From assembly GCA_037975125.1 (NCBI GenBank), contig CM075850.1:74753890-74817889 (forward strand): DNA of 64,000 bases, in the 5' to 3' direction. Source of the stretch: Latrodectus hesperus. Taxonomy: Eukaryota; Arthropoda; Arachnida; Araneae; Theridiidae. Positions 37,201 to 49,214 of this stretch are shown here, in pieces (the first letter of the stretch is position 1; each line of letters starts with the position of its first letter). Position numbers and translations under genes: made by a program. The notes beneath the pieces were generated by a model that was not told the origin of the DNA, made no database searches, and was given only the letters and a program-made list of their open reading frames with translations.

Positions 37201-40200
37201 TATTTTAGCATCTCTTTGTATTGAGATTTTATTATTGATAATGATACTTCTGAATTTGACCAAATAACTACGAGAAATAAATAAAAAAAATTTCTTTTCT
37301 TTCTAAACGCTGGGTCGAGAAATAATATTTGAAATATAAATAAAATATTTTTAATGCCATGTATTCTTGTTTAAACAACTCCATTTTATGTGTCATTGGT
37401 AATTATCCATAATGTAATTTCGAATTTTTTTTTTTCATTTATCCGTAATGCATCAACATTTTTCCTCAAATATTTATAATAAATGACGCAAAAAAAATGT
37501 TTTTGTGTTAGATTTAACATCCCAGTTATTTGTTTATTTCTTGCACCTGTTAATAATTTTTTTACAAATGAAAGCTAATTTCGTTTTTCCACATTATGGC
37601 ACTACTTGCCGAAAAATAATTTCTGAAATTATATTACTTTTAATTTTATTTGTGGTGATTCAGTTTTGTTAATTAGCTTCGTGCAATTCCTCTTTAATTT
37701 ACTTTGATAATAACTTTGTATTACATTTTCTATTTTTCCCATCATAAATTGTTAGTATTTCGTAATGTTGCTTCACTTCATTTTACATTGAAAGATAATC
37801 AACTCAAAATTAATTTAAATGTTTCATGCGTGTAAAAAGTAAGGAAAATTGAGGCAAAAATTTTTTTCGCATTATTATTTATTCTCAAGCTTGTTTCGAA
37901 GATGGGTAGTTAACTTTTATCTTATTATAGCTACAATGCATTTGTTGAATTATTATCTTACATCAATTTTGTTAATGTAGTGCTCTAATTAGTTAAATTT
38001 GATTTAAAAAAGGAGCTTACTTTTTGAAGACATAAGTGTGGTTAGATTGACATTTTTACAGTTTTACTGCGAGAGATCAAAAAAGTAATCAAAATGTTAA
38101 CATGCAATATGATTTTAAGCCTGTCTCATTGAAATTTACAAATTAAACTACTTTTCACATTATTATTACATAGCATTATAGATTGGGCAAAAATTTAAAA
38201 GAAATGCATGATTCTATAAGGGCTATAATACCATGATGATTATATACACCCATGTTTAGCTATTCATTTTTTCTTGCAATTTTTTTAAGTTGTTTCCTTT
38301 CAAAATCGTTGAAGGTCAATAAACCTTAAATTTCTTTCTTGCCGAATTCGTATTGAGTTGTTTCATCAGATATTTGAACTATTTACGAGGAATTACGAAA
38401 TCACAATGTGCTTTTTTTTCAATATCATTAATAATTCTTAACTATATGGTTGGCTTGATAATGGTCCAAGATCAAAAATGGATTAAACTTTCATGGAGAT
38501 TTCTGTTTCGATTGCTATGATTTTTTGAGTTCGCGATGGTTCCAAGTCACCCTCCGATCATCTGATTTGATAATGCTCTTCTTATTCATTGCCAGTTTTT
38601 TACTAGTCACGTACTTATTAAATGTAATCACAATGTACCGTAGTTTAGAAAGATTGATCTCCATAAACAGATACCCTAAATTGTTTGTTCTTATAAAATG
38701 TGTATGGCTGTCAACTTTTACTGCTTAAACAAAACAATCTTTTTCTTCTATTATTAGATTATGTGCATAGCTATGAATAAACCTGTATCTGGCGTACCGT
38801 TGTTTGTACTGGTAAAATTGGGTCTTAGGAGCTGATACAAGGAGTACAACATGGTTTGCTGGTGCAATACGCTTCAGTTCTTAATCACCTAGACAAGCAA
38901 ATTGCTGCTAATAAAATATGAACAGAACATAAGAAATGAATTAAAGTTTATATATTATTCCCTATAAAGTAGAGGCTTCAAAACCTTAACTACAATAATC
39001 TCTTTTTAAGAAAGTGATTTTATTCATTTGATTTCCTCAAAACTTTCCTTATAATATACAACATGTAATAACATCATAATATTAATAAGTGCACATAAAC
39101 CCCAAAAGGTAATAATTTAATTAAAAATATAAACGAAAAATTAGAAAAGGTAGTTCATTATATTTTTTAGTATTTTTGTACACACAATTACGTTTTTAAA
39201 TTTATAATCGGTTTCCAATATGTTCCTGAAATACAATCAACCTTTTAATTTTCTGTAGACTCCAAAGAATCTATATGAACCACGATATACCCCTTCTGTA
39301 AAAACTCAAACTGCTTAATGTTTTCTAATTTTTTTAAGTGAGCAAATATAAGAATTTATTTTATTTTTTTATTCTTCAGATAAAAAATTGTAAAATAATT
39401 TTGAATTCCAAAAAGGAAATGTATCCAGGAAATTCGATATTCCTTATTTAATTCACAAATGCATTTTTAATTTATTTATTTTTGTACAAATATTTAATTA
39501 CACATGAATGACAAAAATTCGGTTGATGCCTGCTCACCTAAGTTTGTTAAATAGAAATATGATAAATTGCAACAAGAATCTAAGAACCTTAAGTTTTATG
39601 ATCACTCTGTATATCATTATTAAATAGTTTTCATGATAAAAACTTATTGCAATGAAGAATAAAATTCCTTCATTTTACTAATTAAAGAATATAAAATTTT
39701 TATCTGATTTAATGTATTTTTGTTGCTAAAAGTATGTCTCTACTATTAACGGTTGCAAAAATACAAAAGGTTTCGAATTTTCCCCCATTTTTTGAAGATG
39801 TGGCGGAAAAAAAATTAATTTTATTATAAAATATCTTGTAAATAAATTTTCTTATCAAATCTATCGTTTTTAAAATTCTATTTTTTATTAAAATCCGCAT
39901 TGGCTTAATCTCAATAGACTAATAAAATTACCTAAAATCTGTTGGGTTCACAATTCTAATTCAATTTTCTCAACAAATAGTAATAGCTGGAAAAGGTTCT
40001 TTTTATTTTTTTACAAAAATCTAATTAACACAGTGTTATTATTCATTCAAAAAAATTTTGCTATATTGTAAAGTCTTTAGTGTAATACAAATGACTAATA
40101 ATGTTAGAGATAAGCGATGTGATATTTTAACTTGACACACGCCTACACTGTGCCATTTACTAAAATTATTCTCAACTCACCTTCTTTGTACAATTTAATG

Positions 40201-40510
40201 TGATAAAAAAGTTTTTTAAAGAGGCGTTATACTGAGTCTGGTAGTGTTATACAATAGATACATATTAGATGCAAACCAGTTGGATGAGTCACACATTTTC
40301 AATGAACGTAGTAATTCTGGCTTTTCAAACAAATTTATTACTCATTGTCCAAATCTATTATGCAGTTAAATCTTCGCTATTAAAATTAAGCTGTACTACT
40401 TTTTTTTCGTTCAAAGTTTTAACTACATACTACGTGCGATGTGTGCATAATGTAAATGAATTTTGAAGAATGATGGTGAAATCATTTAAGTAATGCAGAA
40501 AAAATCTTTT

Positions 40511-40528
40511 GTGTGTGTGTGTGTGTGT
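40511..40528. repeat. (GT)9 microsatellite
   Basis: Nine uninterrupted GT units followed by a T run. Confidence 0.9.
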
Positions 40529-41757
40529 TTTTTTTTCTCTTAGCAAATTAATTGTCATAAGAATGAAATTCTGATAATTATTTTCATTTAAAGTGTTCTA
40601 ATTATCAAAATGCTTACAAAGTAACTTTTAATTATTTTTATTTATAATTTAATTTAAAATTTTACTAAAAGTTTATTTTTATTTGTCCTCAAAAATAAAG
40701 TATTTGGTCTTTTTCTTGATAGTATTTTGTTACTCTCACTGTCCAATCCAAATTGGTGTTTGCTGCTAATGTTACATTTAATTTCAACACACATGAAACG
40801 CCTTTATGTACCAAACTAGAGCCAAGCGAAAAAATATAGTCATTAATACTATATCTTTAGGTTAAATGTTGCTTGTTTTATCTATAGCAAATATATTAAA
40901 CTTTGATATATTTTCTATTTTTGCGATGAATTCAGAAATTGTCATTGGTACTAAGTTTTCGTCATTTAACCCCTGAGAGCCAATAACATGTTTTTTTTTA
41001 CTAGAGTGGATGTACTTGTTTTTGTAATGGCGCTTGCACTATACTTTTCCTTTTGTTATTAATTTGTATTGCATGTTTCAACATTGTGTAATGTTTGGAA
41101 ATACAATCTTCATGCGTTTTGTCTTTCATTATTGTTTTCTTTTAACTAGTGCTGTGTTAATTTTTTTTCCGATTGTTTTTATTCCAAGTTTTATTATTTA
41201 TATTATAAATTTTGTATATTTGTTTTGTTGTATATGGTTCAGTGAAAAATTTCCGATTTATTTATCTATGAAATGAATACTAAATTGAAAACAAATTACT
41301 GAAAACTATTGTTAATGAATAGCTTTTAACAAAACTTATAAAAAAAATAGTGAGAAAGAAAGTGGAATAACATTACTAGTCGTTGTTGCTTGTTTATTGG
41401 ATGTTTTTTATATAGATTATACAAAGTATATTATGTTATTTAATGTTTACTATTGTGTAAGATATACATAGGTTTAATGAACTTCGTGCGTAAAAATTTA
41501 TTTGAATAATAATGTATTGTCATAAAAAAATTTTAAGATTTTTTTTTTGCTGCTTGTTTACTGAGCAATGTACCTAATTATTAATAGTTATCTTGGTTCT
41601 TAATATTTAATCACGCAATTAACACAAACATTTATTACTCGCATGTCTCATATCTATTTGAATACACTATTGTATATACTGACTTAAATGAACATGGCTG
41701 TAAACACGCTTTTTTAAGTAAATCTGAAATATTGTTTTATGTAAATTAGCTATTTTA

Positions 41758-42250
41758 TCACGGAGATTTCTTCTTCGGAAGTGAGTCAGAGGGAAGATAT
41801 GCGAGAGGAAACGAGAGACCGGGGACTTCTATCATCTCAACTAAAAGAGCACCCAACCTTGGCCTACTGGGTTTGATTACCCAAGGTGATTGACAAGAGC
41901 GTCGGTATGCGATGCGGGAAACCGCGTGTTCCTTATTTGTTAACAATCGTTTCCATGCAAGGGAAAGGAAAAGGTCGCCGAGCTATCAATTTATTCGACT
42001 TCTACGTATGCACTTCGGCAGAGAGTGAGGTGTATCGCCTGATATGCGTAGATTATTCCGGAAATGGTATGTGGTACGAATTGGCGCGAATATAGGCGAT
42101 GAATTCTTCTTGATGCCATTCCAGAAAAGGCTAGTTTTTGAAAAATTTTTATCTTTTATTCAAAGTTTGATATTTGAATTGATCAGTGCCAAGTGCCGAA
42201 AAGCAGGCATAGCTTTGCATCGACTAGACTGCTCGCCAAATTATCGCTAG
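41758..42250. other. GC-elevated island of unknown origin
   Basis: Base composition approaches balance for about 490 bp within very AT-rich DNA. Words such as ACCTTGGCC..CCCAAGGT form a short imperfect inverted repeat near 41858-41887. Frames on both strands (41758-41946 minus, 41886-42095 plus) are open but unrecognisable. It does not match rRNA, the SINE families or the transposons seen elsewhere in the window. It could be an old insertion or a control element. Confidence 0.3.
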
Positions 42251-42968
42251 CAGTAAAATCTAATTGCAGTTGCGATAGCCGAACAAAGCAACTCAAAATG
42301 CAGAAATATAAAGATTGTATATTTTTCATTTAGTGACCAAAAAATACAGTTAATTTTTTGTTTTATAGTTACTTTTCTTCTCATTAGATTAAACAAAAAT
42401 TCGAAAATTGATTATTTATTAATGATGTAATTAGTACCTGTCTTATTATGAAAGTATATTAATTTTAATATTGTTATATAAATAGATATTTTTAGAATTT
42501 AAAAAATCTTATTTATAATAATTTAGGGACGTTTTAGTTGAATATAATTTAATAAATGCTTAACTTAATAATGCGATTAATTAAACTAGCTATTTAAATT
42601 TTAAAAAATGAAGTGCTTTTTAAAATATATTTTAGACGAGAGATAATTTTCGAGAAATTTTAAGAGTTTCAAGAAATTTTTCTTAAGAGGTTTCATTCTT
42701 CGAATTTTTTCTTAGTTAGAAATAAACCTAACTTCACATATTAGAGTATTTATTACATTTCAAAAATATATGACATTAAGTTTCTATTATGATATCTAGA
42801 GAACATTTATAGTTCAGAAAAATGCTTGAGTAACAGAAAATAGGCGCAATTTAAATCTGAAAACTTTCTGATTGAATTGTGAGCGCATTTAAAGTGGCGC
42901 TGAGTTAAAATTGAAACATTAGCACACATTCACATAATGTGTTTTGCTGCTGTAATCATCGATCGATG

Positions 42969-43080
42969 TTGCGAGCTTGTAGCTGAATGTTTTACGATCT
43001 GAGCTACAGTTAAACTCTTAATCAATTCGATTCCAACACCGAGCGTGAATGTTTGTAGCGGTTCGAAAACTACTTTAAAA
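42969..43080 (+). repeat. Decayed SINE, family A
   Basis: GCGAGCTTGTAGCTGAATG (A box region), AATTCGATTCCAACACC (B box region) and GTGAATGTTTGTAGCGGTTCG match the SINE-A order. The tail beyond about 43080 is lost. Confidence 0.72.
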
Positions 43081-44218
43081 TATTCCTTTAATTTCTTTTT
43101 TTTCTGTAAAGACTCGTGGATAATTTGCGGTTACTAAAATCGGTTTGTCTCTTTAATTTCTTCTAACTGATTGAGATTTTATCGCGAGAAAAAATATTAA
43201 TTTTATAAATTCCATTATCTTGAGTATAGTATGTGTCCCTGTTTGAGAGTTTTTTCCTTCGATGGAAACCCTTAAATTATACACACAAAATTCATTACTA
43301 GAAAATATGTCGTAATTTTTATAACACAATTTTGACTCGAAATGAATTTAGCTCAGTTTCTTATCTCTTTCCTTATAATGAACATGCTGACGATTTTGCT
43401 GTTGCGAAATCTATCCATTAAATGTAATAATTGATTGAGGCGTTGTTTCGAAGGTCGTTGTTAAAGATTTTTCCTTGATGGATTTGAAGTATCGCCATAT
43501 TACTATTGTATTTCTAGCCGTACTGTAATTAATTGAGAGATTGTGGTGACATTGATAATTAAATTTTTAATTTTATTCTAATGAATTGATTGCCACAAAT
43601 ACATTCTAATTGAAACTTTGTTTCTTCAAATTATAAATTAAGTGAAAGCAAAATTTTATTACATATTTTAATGAATTTTGTTGACTTTTGATCTATATTA
43701 TATAACCCGTACAAGAATGAAAATTTTGAAAAGATTCGAAAAGGATTGCTTTGAAAAAATTGATAGTGGTAAAAATCTTTCATCTTTAAAAAAAATGTGG
43801 CATTATTATTTATAAATGAAGTTTTTTAATTCAGGTAGAGAGTGAGAGCGAGAGGGAAAATTTAAATATTTTAATTTGTAAATAATAAAAAATAAAATAG
43901 GCAATATCATTTTACAAATTTTGAATTAGAAATGTTTATGCCACGTATGAATATATGTCGAATAAATATTTGTACATATTTAATCATCTTTTACAAATTT
44001 AATTTGTTTAAATGTTTTCAATGGTTAGCTTGAAATTCCGATATGGCACCCCTGTAATTTTTATTCTTAATTTTAAATACCAAATAATTAAATGTTGGTT
44101 AGATTTCATGAGATTTAATTTCATAAAATAGGCATTTTTTATTCCTAATCACATTTCAAGCGTATTTTTGCATTAATTATACGAAATAATTTTGCATAGT
44201 AACGGTTTGAAATGCTTT

Positions 44219-44300
44219 TTAAACTGTGGATCCTGGTCATGCAGTTTTCGTGTGCTAAAAGTGATCTTAAATCGGCCAACAAAGCAAATCGAATTATCAT
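44219..44300 (+). repeat. Decayed SINE tail, family A (likely)
   Basis: AAACTGTGGATCCTGGTCA..CGTGTGCTAAAAGTGATC..AACAAAGCAAATC loosely follows the SINE-A 3' half. Similarity is weak. Confidence 0.4.
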
Positions 44301-44366
44301 TGTTATTTACGCTAAAGTAATACTGAATTATTACTTAAGTGCAAGTGTTTTTATGATCTTCCTGTA

Positions 44367-44369
<3 letters not shown>

Positions 44370-44399
<30 letters not shown>
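44370..44399. repeat. (AT)n microsatellite
   Basis: About 14 AT units. Confidence 0.93.
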
Positions 44400-44401
<2 letters not shown>

Positions 44402-44498
44402 CAGAATTTTTGTAATACATTGTTATTCAAATGAATGCAATGGATAATTATTCAAATAAACACAATTTGGATGCCATTATAAAATCCTGTGTTTAACA

Positions 44499-44760
44499 TC
44501 ACTTAGTGAGTAGACTATCAGTTAAAAACTGTTGTAAAACTTTTCCACCTTTCTTTACTTTTTGCTTCCCTGGAAGACCTGTCATGCATAGTAGACTGCA
44601 TTTACGTATCACAATGGGAAAATCCAGTAAAAACTCTAATGTACCACTCCGATAAACATGCATGCAGAAACGCAACATCATTTCCCGCTGTTCAATACTG
44701 CCTGAGACCGAACCTGTGTCTTTCCATTCCAAAGACTACGGTCACATATTTGTTTTCGTA
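44499..44760 (-). repeat. Dispersed repeat copy 1, possibly ex-coding (partner near 62740-62810)
   Basis: The core ACCACTCCGATAAACATGCATGCA (4651-type position, about 44643-44666) matches ACCACCCCGATAGATATGTATGCA near 62770-62793, with differences mostly transitions. The flanks align more loosely (AAAATCCAGTAAA against AAAATCCAATAAA). The minus strand is open from 44732 to 44499 and gives CMHVYRSGTLEFLLDF; the partner gives a related CIHIYRGGSWKF. The identity is unknown; a transposon or a retrocopied gene are both possible. Confidence 0.4.
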
Positions 44761-45289
44761 ATTTCTTGGTTACTTAGATGCTGTCTCATCTGTTTATTTG
44801 CGGTGTACTCACATACTTGAGATTGTTCAAGAGATTTAGACAAAAATATTTATATTTGCGGACTTTTTTTGTCATTTCGTGGTTTCCTAGTTAGTTCTGC
44901 ATAAGTGGTACTGCAATTTGCTAATTTTTATCTCATCATATCTTTAGGTTTTAATCTTTCCTACTTCATTGTGGGTTGCACCAACCCATCACTAAAACTT
45001 GACTAAATAATATACATGAAGCTGCTTGCTACAATAATCTGTTGCCAATCTTATTTATTGATGGATTTTCCTTCAAACTAAATTTGTTATGTATGCCTTC
45101 TTCGACGAAGTAAACAGATGTAGCCAAGTCAAATGTAATGACCTATATTAACAAAACAATCGTTGGAAAAAAATTTTTTCGACTTAGTCGCCTTCTTCAC
45201 CGCAACAGTCAGAAACTAGTCTTTGTGATATAAAGCGAAGCAAATGCTTTTTTTTATTATTGGATTGAACTTATCTTTTCTGGTCTAGC

Positions 45290-45480
45290 CATCACGTTCT
45301 CCGTAGGAGGAGGACACCCGGGGAAAGGGTTAAGTCCGTGAATCAACTTTCTTCGCGTGACTCATTCCTGGTTCGACCACATTAAGTAGGGGTAGGTAGA
45401 TAAATCGTGTCCGTTTAATATCTTCTGCGGTTTTGGCTTTTCATGCTTCTTCTCTCGTCGAGTTCTACCTACGGAACGGC
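45290..45480. other. GC-elevated patch of unknown origin
   Basis: Words such as GGAGGAGGACACCCGGGG and CCTGGTTCGACCACA (B-box-like) stand out from the background. A tRNA-related or SINE origin is conceivable because of the B-box-like word, but no matching A box or family relation is clear. Confidence 0.25.
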
Positions 45481-46952
45481 GTCACGTAGTTTTAATTTTC
45501 CATTTTTTTTAAAGTATCCTTTATTTGGTGATCTGCAGTGTTAGCTAAACGTGTTCGGGAAATTATATACTAAAAGAAGCATCATTTATTATAAGTTGCG
45601 ATTAATGTTTAACAAGTGTGAGCCGATTAAAGGCCTTCTGTCATTTTTTTATGCTTTTAAATTTTGTGTAAATTAATTATTAAAAAATTTTTATTTTTTC
45701 TAAAACAATATATGCAAATACCTGTTTAGTTTTTTATTATTATTTTTTTTATTATCTCACTCTTAATACTCTTTTATGAAGCATTCAAAAAGCCAAATCG
45801 GTTAAAGTCAGTTTGTCGATATTTCCTTAGCTTTTGAAAAATTTAAACGAATAATTTTCTTAATTATCTTAAAAGCCTTGTTTTGTTACGGATCCTATCC
45901 ATAAGATGAAAAAAAAAGTTTCATGTACTTTTTTGATGAAATTAACAAAAATATTAAAAAGCAATGTATTAAAAAACATCTGTTTTTGTATTTTGGGTTT
46001 GTTTTGGCTCCTATGAACGGTTAAAACTCCTGAAATATATCTGGCGTTTAAAATATGAAAATTTATTAATTTAATTCAGAATTTTTAGATTTCGATAATT
46101 ATTAAGAAATAAATATTAAAATAAGAGATATTCTTAAAGGAATGTGGTATTTATATATATATTTTCTATTGTAATTAAATATATAATTGAAACAATATTT
46201 CATGAATTACGTTTTAATTATTTACAACTGATTTATTTTAATAGGAAATAAATACATTTCTTGTCACTAAAGCTTTTTAAAAATTTGCAATCGTTCTTTT
46301 ACTTAGTAACTATTTCCATATACTTTCATAATAGAAAAGAAATATATATCTGGATAGTACTTCACTTTTGAATCATACGTTTAATGTTTGTACATGATTA
46401 TTATTGTGAAACATGTTAAGTTTGTCGCATGCGTGTATAAATTCTAATCTTCCTTCTATGACTAATATTCTCGCATTCATGAGATACAATGCAGTTCTAA
46501 TCTTATTGATACAGAAAAGTGCCTCGAATGGAGCCTGATTGTGTACTTAGTTGTCTGGAATTTCTGCCTTATAAGCATATACGGAATTACTTTAAACTGC
46601 AGTGGAAAGTTTATTATCTGTTTTGCATCTTAATGGCTTTGCCTGTTTGGACTTCTGCTTATCACTCAAAGAGGAAAATGTTGGTATGCAAAGGACAGAT
46701 AAAATGCATCGTTTTCTCGAGGATAAATTCAGTAAATTTCCTTATCGATTGATGAGACTAATATAACACTATTTTTTAATTATTTAATTACTTTAATTTG
46801 TTTAATGTTAGTATTATTTACTGTAATTTGAGTTGAGATTTCATGTCGAAAGACGTGCGAAATAGGTGACTTCAACGTATAATGTAAATATATTCTAAAT
46901 GTTTTGAAAACATTATTTAATAATTCAAAGTGTTTAATAAAAATATAAGATA

Positions 46953-47779
46953 AACAAGAAAGTTCATGTCGTTTTCGCTTTAATTGAAGTGAGAATAAAT
47001 ATGCAAATTAGTGTATGACGTAGTTGATATCGGTCAATGAAGAGTAGGAATATCAGTCGTTATAAAAGCAGGTCCGCAGCGCATATTCATCAATCGTAAC
47101 TCGTACAGTAGCAAAGAGAAATGGACATGTTCAAGAAGCTCGTTTGGTATTATTTGTTTTACGACTTCAAAGTGGGCTTTTTAGTGGCTGCATCAAGTCG
47201 CCGAATATGTTAAGAGTTTGTGAATAGTGGTCTGAATGAATTCACTGTAAAGCATTGGTTTCACAAATTCAGGTAGGGAAATTTATCCCTCTGTGATGAA
47301 GCTTTCGGACTAATCATCAAATGGTTCACTATGAACTTTTTGATGGCCAAACGGTCAACAACGGGCCAAACGATCATTGTGGACCTGTACTCGCAACAAT
47401 TGGAACTTGTGCAATAGGAACTGAAGGAGCCAGCATTAGTTAATTATAAGGGTGTACGTTTCTAAGTAGATGTCGCGTGGGTAGCCAGGAGTACCATCCT
47501 TCTTATTCATCTGACTTTGCACCATCAAAGTATCACTCTACTATTTCCTAGACAATCATCTTCGTGGAAAATCTTTCACCAATGAAACAGACTTGTGCCA
47601 AGCATTCACGGACTTCTCCCCCTCCTCCGATTTCTATCTCAAGGGGATTGCACAACTGGAGACAAACTGGCAGAAAGTGTTGGATGCCGATGGCGATTAT
47701 TTCGTGGACTAACAATAGGCTACACTTTCTGTAGGTCATGTTCTTTTGGGTCATTAAAAGCGGCAAAAACTTTCTTGTT
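46953..47779 (+). mobile_element. mariner-family transposon, internally deleted (copy 2), intact ends
   Basis: TA dinucleotides at 46951-46952 and 47780-47781 flank inverted ends: AACAAGAAAGTTCATGTCG on the left, and on the right, read inward, AACAAGAAAGTTTTTGCCG. Length is 827 bp. Colinear with copy 1 (3184-3996) from end to end, including the leader with ATATCAGTCGTTATAAAA and the same central deletion. The copy must have been mobilised in trans, because neither copy encodes a working transposase. Confidence 0.92.
47121..47720 (+). pseudogene. mariner transposase pseudogene (copy 2), heavily mutated
   Basis: The start ATGGACATGTTCAAGAAG corresponds to the MGVSKEH start of copy 1. The N-terminal DNA-binding part runs to about 47275, then the sequence jumps to the region equivalent to VVYYELL near 47320, as in copy 1. 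The segment with HPSYSSDFAPSKYH near 47500-47530 corresponds to the third catalytic block, where the Asp in SDY is replaced. Multiple frameshifts and stops are present, so no long frame survives. Confidence 0.8.
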
Positions 47780-48880
47780 TACCTTGTAGAAAACTTATTT
47801 GAAAATGTTAATTATTTGTAGCTGCTGTTATAAAATTAATATAGTATTATGTTTGTAGTTATATTTATGAATATGAAGGATTGAGTTTTTTGAATATATT
47901 TTTATTGAACATTTGCGTGAATTATGATTTTTTACTTCAACAGAATTGCCAACATTTCAAAAATCAACAAATTTATTTTAAAGTCGACGTTTTAATGTTA
48001 AAGAAATTCCTGGTTGTTGACTTACAGTTTTGCATCCAAAAGTTTCACTTAAAAGTGATATTTATGTATGCAACGTACACACACACACACATCAAGTTAC
48101 ATGACATTCAACCAATGTCAGCTCCTGAAGTTGGGCGAAATGAAATTTTTAGAAGCTTCGGGAATCAATTGACCCGAAAATTTCATAGCTTTTCTTTTCA
48201 TATACATGAAAAAATATTTTATACTTCTAAGAAAAAGTTTTGGTCAACACTTGAAAAATAAAAAGGATTATCGATTAATAGAAAATGTAATATTTATCGA
48301 ATATAAATAGAACACCAAAAATAACTTTCATGGGATATTTTCGTAACTTTATCTTTAGATGGGGAAAAAATGGCAGACACTTTGATCAAACTAATGATTT
48401 AAAATACCACATGATAGTAGTGGTCTAATGTATCGATGTGAATTTTTAATTTTTTAACTCATGTATTATTTTAATTTTTGTGATTTTCAATTCTAATTCA
48501 ACTGGTCTAATCTCAGATTAGTAAATAAACATTTTTTATCGCGAAACATGTACTGATAATCAGTGTATGGTAAAACGTATTTTTCTTTTACAAATGCGTG
48601 TATTATAATCCAAAATTCCATATGCTGTTTTCTTTAGACTCCCTTGAATTAGTAAGCTGATTAGTCTTCACTATCACTAATACTTTTATTGTATCAGTTT
48701 GTGTTATTAATCAAGACTCATTTGTATCCATATCGGCTTGTAACATTGCGAAAGGTTATGAAGACTTTTCATTTGCAATTAATAATCTAACGAGAATATC
48801 TAATCTTAGCATAATTCCTCATAAATTATATTTTAGTAATGTATAGAACTTTTTCTATATTGATGTACATTATGAAAACT

Positions 48881-49168
48881 GCCGACCAATGGCTGAGTGG
48901 TTAGCGTTCCTGACTCTTGTGCTGTGGGTCCCGGGTTCGAATCCCGGTTCGGGCATGGATGTTACTATCTCTCTGTGTTTCTCTGTCCTTTCTTGTGTGT
49001 TGATGTATGAATGTGGCCCGCCCTATAAACGGGTCTGTGGTGGTATGACGCGGGTAATGCTACTCGCCTCCGTGACTTGGTTCACAGGTGCCCGCTGGGT
49101 AACGACAAATGAGTAGCAGTTTCCGGCCTTGTTGTGGCGAAGGGTTAGTCACCCAAGTGCCCGCCGTT

Positions 49169-49200
<32 letters not shown>
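48881..49200 (+). mobile_element. tRNA-derived SINE, family B, full length with poly-A and target-site duplication
   Basis: The tRNA-like head has an A box TGGCTGAGTGG (48890-48900) and a B box GGTTCGAATCC (48934-48944). An unrelated GC-rich body follows (CCCGCCCTATAAACGGG, AAGGGTTAGTCACCC) and then a poly-A tail of about 27 A. The 14-bp sequence ACATTATGAAAACT is duplicated at 48867-48880 and 49201-49214. The long clean A tail and the exact duplication suggest a fairly young insertion. The body differs from family A. The open frame within (48889-49116) is not a gene. Confidence 0.93.
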
Positions 49201-49202
<2 letters not shown>

Positions 49203-49214
49203 ATTATGAAAACT

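Larger units (their letters stand above)
31300..42968. other. Presumed intron, AT-rich, long stretch without recognised genes
   Basis: More than 11 kb with strong AT bias. Noted are a GT run at 40511-40528, slightly more complex patches at 36490-36670 and 38740-38900, and the GC-elevated block at 41758-42250 listed separately. The small frames here (such as 32227-32421, 38525-38728, 41034-41276) look like chance openings in AT-rich DNA. No transposon, SINE or RNA gene was recognised in 31300-41750. Confidence 0.45.

Noticed and set aside
13848..44399. Regularly repeated TA tracts as a CRISPR-like or origin-like array
   Set aside because: They are ordinary dinucleotide microsatellites at irregular distances without unique spacers.
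46519..46752. 77-residue plus-strand open frame
   Set aside because: No recognisable domain, no splice context and no repeat relation; consistent with chance.
48881..48955. Stand-alone tRNA gene
   Set aside because: A and B boxes are present, but the sequence runs into a SINE body with poly-A and target-site duplication, and the acceptor stem pairs imperfectly.
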